Source: Sporomusaceae bacterium UBA7701 (GTDB taxonomy: Bacteria > Bacillota > Negativicutes > Sporomusales > UBA7701). From it: a stretch of DNA of 64,000 nt. Shown here one piece after another: positions 61,787 to 64,000 of this stretch. Position numbers and translations under genes: made by a program. The notes beneath the pieces were generated by a model, which did not search any database, was not told the DNA's origin, and worked only from the letters and a program-made list of their open reading frames with translations. The stretch is from positions 14,399 through 78,398 of the forward strand of contig DLGF01000013.1 in NCBI GenBank assembly GCA_002482545.1, read 5' to 3'. The stretch's first letter is position 1. Each line of letters opens with the position of its first letter.

Positions 61787-61807
61787 CTATCCGGGGCGCA
61801 TCGCCAT
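61787..61807 (-). CDS. Six-residue leader ORF with near-perfect ribosome site
   Basis: AAAGGAGGTGATGCC precedes ATG GCG ATG CGC CCC GGA TAG (MAMRPG). It lies 33 nt after the TonB receptor stop. Such a strong site in front of a hexapeptide suggests a leader or ribosome-loading site, but could be chance. Confidence 0.3.
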   Translation of the reverse strand: MAMRPG

Positions 61808-61839
61808 GGCATCACCTCCTTTCACGGCAGGCCGCCCGC

Positions 61840-64000
61840 TTACAGGCGGTATTCCAGGGTGGTGTAGTACACGCGGCCGGGCAGCGGATAAAACGGATAG
61901 AACCGCCCGCCGCGGACCGTCTGGGCGTAGCCCTTGTTGAAGACGTCGTTGACGCCCAGGCTCAGCTTGGTTTCCTTGCCGAGCTTGTAATTCAGCCCCA
62001 GGTTGATTGTGCCGAGCGGGCTCAGCGCCCAGCCGCGGCCGTCGGCGGTCGAGTAATCGATATACTGCTTGCTGGTGTAGTAGTATTCGGTGAAGATATT
62101 GAGCCGGTCGCCCGGCAGGGTGTAGTCGAGCCGCGCGCTCAGCACCCATTCCGGCAGGTAGGGCAGCGACGCCCCTCTTTCGGCTACTATGCCGGAGCCG
62201 GTGTATTCAGTCTTGGTCCAGGTACCGCTCAGGTTCAGGTTGACGCGCTGCCAGTTCAGGTTGGCGCTCAGCTCGACGCCGTGGGCCTTGGTGGCGTCCA
62301 GCGCCAGATAGGAGGCCGTGGCGCCCTGCATGGGCGGCACCGACAGCACCAATTGATTCCTGCTGTCGCGCTGGAACCAGGTGAGTGTGACGCCGGTGTC
62401 CGCACCGGCCATCTTCCCTTTCCAGTCGACGCCGAAATCGAACTGGGTGCCGCTTTCCCAGGTGCCGTTCCCGGCCAGATCCCAGGCGTTCATCAGGCCG
62501 GTGTTCGGACGGATGGTCGCTCCGTCGCCGAAAATTTCGTAGAAGTTGGGGTGGCGGTTGTAGGTGCCCCAGGTAGTCTTGACCGTCCACTTCTCGCCGA
62601 AGTCCTTGCGCAGGCCGACGCCGCCGGAATACTGCCATTGCTTGTCGCTCTCGCTCATGGTCTCCATATCCACCTTGTCGGCGCGCAGGACCGGGGTCAG
62701 CTTGAGGTCCCCTGCGCGGGTGAGGAGCATGGTGTCCTGCAGCGACAGGTGGAACTCGTCGATACCGTAGTCGTGCAGATAGATCCGGCCCTGGGACACC
62801 GCGTAGGCGGTGTTGTTCCAGCTGTCCCAGTCGCTGCCGGTGGCGTCCATGGTCTCGTGGCTGAAGTCGGCGTTGAATTCCACCAGGTGGCTGCCGCCCA
62901 TCTTCATGGCGGCGTTGAGGTTGCCGCCCCATTTGCGGGAATGATAGCTGCTCCAGAGGTCGCCGGGCGCCTTGTTCATGTAGGGGGGGATGGAATGTCT
63001 CAGATAATACGGCCAGGCGTAGTTTTTCTTGGAGTCCAGATAGTTCAGCCGCCAGCCCCAGTCCAGGTTGCCCGCCGTGTCGCGCCGGCCCAGCTGGAAT
63101 TCCGTCTGTTCGACCTCGAGCTGCTTGGAGCGGTTTTGCCTATAGGCGTCAAAATAGGCGTCGGACCAGGCATAATAGCCGAAATTATAGGGCAGATGTT
63201 CAAAATTCTTTTTCCAGGAGAATTTCGCCATCCAGTGGCCGTCCTGCCATTTGAGCAAGGCATCGCTGTTTTGGTAGTCGTTGCCCAATTTATCGAGGGT
63301 GATGACCGGCGAACCGCCGTCCAGGGTGCTTCTGGCCGCCTTGAAGGGAAAATCGCCTTGCCAGATGTCCCGGTTGTAGGCGGCCATCAGGGTGCCGCTG
63401 CCCAGCGGAGTGGTGTATTCGTAGCTGCCCTGGTAGCCGCCGTAGGATCGAAAGCCTTCCTTGATATACCAGCCGGGCTTGCCGGGCTTTTTGGTTACGA
63501 TGTTGATGACCCCGCCCAAAGGCGAGCCGGAAAAGCGGGCCGGGATATAGCCGCGGTACACTTCGATGCGCTCGATGTTTTCCACCGGGATGGTGGAAAG
63601 GTTGACCGCCGCGTCGCCATTGAGGTTCATCAGCACGCCGTCCACGTATACGCTGACCTCGGCGGCCGTGCTGGCCCGCAGGCGGGCCACGGTGTAGTGG
63701 CCGACGCCGCTGACCCGCTGCACGAACATGCCGGGGACGCGCTCCAGGAGGTCGGGCAGGCTTTTTTGCTCGCCCTTGTATTCCTGCGGGTAGATGACCG
63801 AGACCTGGCCGGGCGAAAGATCCTTCTCCCACACAGGCCGGGGCGCCTCGACGGTGACCGGCGCGAAGCTGAATTCGCCGGTCTGGCCCTCCGGCGGCCG
63901 GCCTGCGGCGGCAACCGCAGGGTCCGCGTCCGGGCTGGATGCCGGGGCGGGCGGCTGCGTTTCCGCGGCCGGCGGTGCGCCGGCGCCGTCGGGTTCGGCG
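61840..64000 (-). CDS. TonB-dependent outer-membrane receptor (5' end outside the window)
   Basis: At least 719 codons, open to the window edge. From the N-terminal side: a Pro/Ala-rich extension (PPAAETQPPAPASSP), a TonB-box-like FAPVTVEAPRP, and the plug domain with VSVIYPQEYKGEQKSLPDLLERVPGMFVQ, RLRASTAAEVSVYVDGVLMNLNG, NIERIEVYRGYIPARFSGSPLGGVINIVTKKPG. Then a beta-barrel with many alternating aromatic strands ends RVYYTTLEYRL, the C-terminal phenylalanine-type strand. It should import a bulky ligand (siderophore, cobamide or sugar) across an outer membrane. GTG at 63834 is internal. First known gene of the locus with the beta-propeller-like gene. Confidence 0.93.
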   Translation of the reverse strand, partial: AEPDGAGAPPAAETQPPAPASSPDADPAVAAAGRPPEGQTGEFSFAPVTVEAPRPVWEKDLSPGQVSVIYPQEYKGEQKSLPDLLERVPGMFVQRVSGVGHYTVARLRASTAAEVSVYVDGVLMNLNGDAAVNLSTIPVENIERIEVYRGYIPARFSGSPLGGVINIVTKKPGKPGWYIKEGFRSYGGYQGSYEYTTPLGSGTLMAAYNRDIWQGDFPFKAARSTLDGGSPVITLDKLGNDYQNSDALLKWQDGHWMAKFSWKKNFEHLPYNFGYYAWSDAYFDAYRQNRSKQLEVEQTEFQLGRRDTAGNLDWGWRLNYLDSKKNYAWPYYLRHSIPPYMNKAPGDLWSSYHSRKWGGNLNAAMKMGGSHLVEFNADFSHETMDATGSDWDSWNNTAYAVSQGRIYLHDYGIDEFHLSLQDTMLLTRAGDLKLTPVLRADKVDMETMSESDKQWQYSGGVGLRKDFGEKWTVKTTWGTYNRHPNFYEIFGDGATIRPNTGLMNAWDLAGNGTWESGTQFDFGVDWKGKMAGADTGVTLTWFQRDSRNQLVLSVPPMQGATASYLALDATKAHGVELSANLNWQRVNLNLSGTWTKTEYTGSGIVAERGASLPYLPEWVLSARLDYTLPGDRLNIFTEYYYTSKQYIDYSTADGRGWALSPLGTINLGLNYKLGKETKLSLGVNDVFNKGYAQTVRGGRFYPFYPLPGRVYYTTLEYRL

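Overview
The window reads as chromosomal DNA of an anaerobic, spore-forming, outer-membrane-bearing Firmicute, most likely a Negativicutes/Sporomusaceae relative. The reasons are: Gram-positive style ribosome binding sites (AAGGAGG types), a CIRCE/HrcA operator in front of htpG, a spore-surface (BclA-type) protein, and, on the same DNA, a TonB-dependent outer-membrane receptor. Tandem CobT paralogues of the kind known as ArsA/ArsB from Sporomusa and a B12-dependent methylmalonyl-CoA mutase operon fit this. Base composition is GC-rich through most of the window; the anion/cation permease at 48-49 kb looks AT-richer. No rRNA, tRNA, CRISPR array, transposase or prophage was seen.

Layout. 0-5.7 kb: YbaK deacylase and a DUF362 ferredoxin protein, an ACT-like small regulator, an HD-GYP protein, a HipA-like kinase and a tandem LSm-like protein, then a truncated gmd fragment. 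5.8-8.1 kb: two adjacent cobT-type genes. 8.3-13.1 kb: exported protein, small basic ORF, threonine dehydratase, NAD synthetase, radical SAM protein. 13.3-20.5 kb: orphan oligopeptide-binding lipoprotein, a zinc-ribbon membrane protein, an unknown 504-residue protein, and hcp plus its ferredoxin partner divergent from a Crp/Fnr regulator. 20.6-30.5 kb: L,D-transpeptidase, UbiB/AarF kinase, an ABC ATPase with an unusual 788-residue membrane partner, an FtsH paralogue, and htpG. 30.7-34.1 kb: feoA, a two-gene (split) feoB and a DtxR-type regulator, preceded by four near-identical palindromic operators. 34.4-43.2 kb: an EndoQ-UvrD helicase fusion, a rifampicin-phosphotransferase-like enzyme, and a P1B-4 metal ATPase with its MarR regulator. 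43.5-52 kb: small redox and hydrolase genes, a spore-surface protein, an ArsB/NhaD permease behind a leader terminator, and a MarR/MBL pair with shared operators. 52.1-58.9 kb: a methylmalonyl-CoA mutase operon (DnaA_N-like protein, mutA, mutB, meaB, half a CbiK) behind a consensus promoter, a cobalamin riboswitch and a terminator. 59-64 kb: a TonB receptor (running off the window end) followed by a beta-propeller-like protein and a second unknown protein.

Themes. Cobamide chemistry recurs (ArsAB-like pair, cobalamin riboswitch, B12-dependent mutase, CbiK half-domain), as does transition-metal traffic (FeoAB/DtxR, P1B-4 exporter/MarR, HMA-like protein, TonB receptor). A roughly 160-bp imperfect-palindrome repeat occurs three times (3.3, 28.1 and 30.9 kb); the third copy lies between two pairs of feo operators. 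The best candidates for undescribed biology are the riboswitch-controlled B12-dependent operon with its odd small genes, the TonB receptor/beta-propeller operon, the EndoQ-UvrD fusion and the repeat family. All family assignments rest on motif reading by eye; no database search was run.
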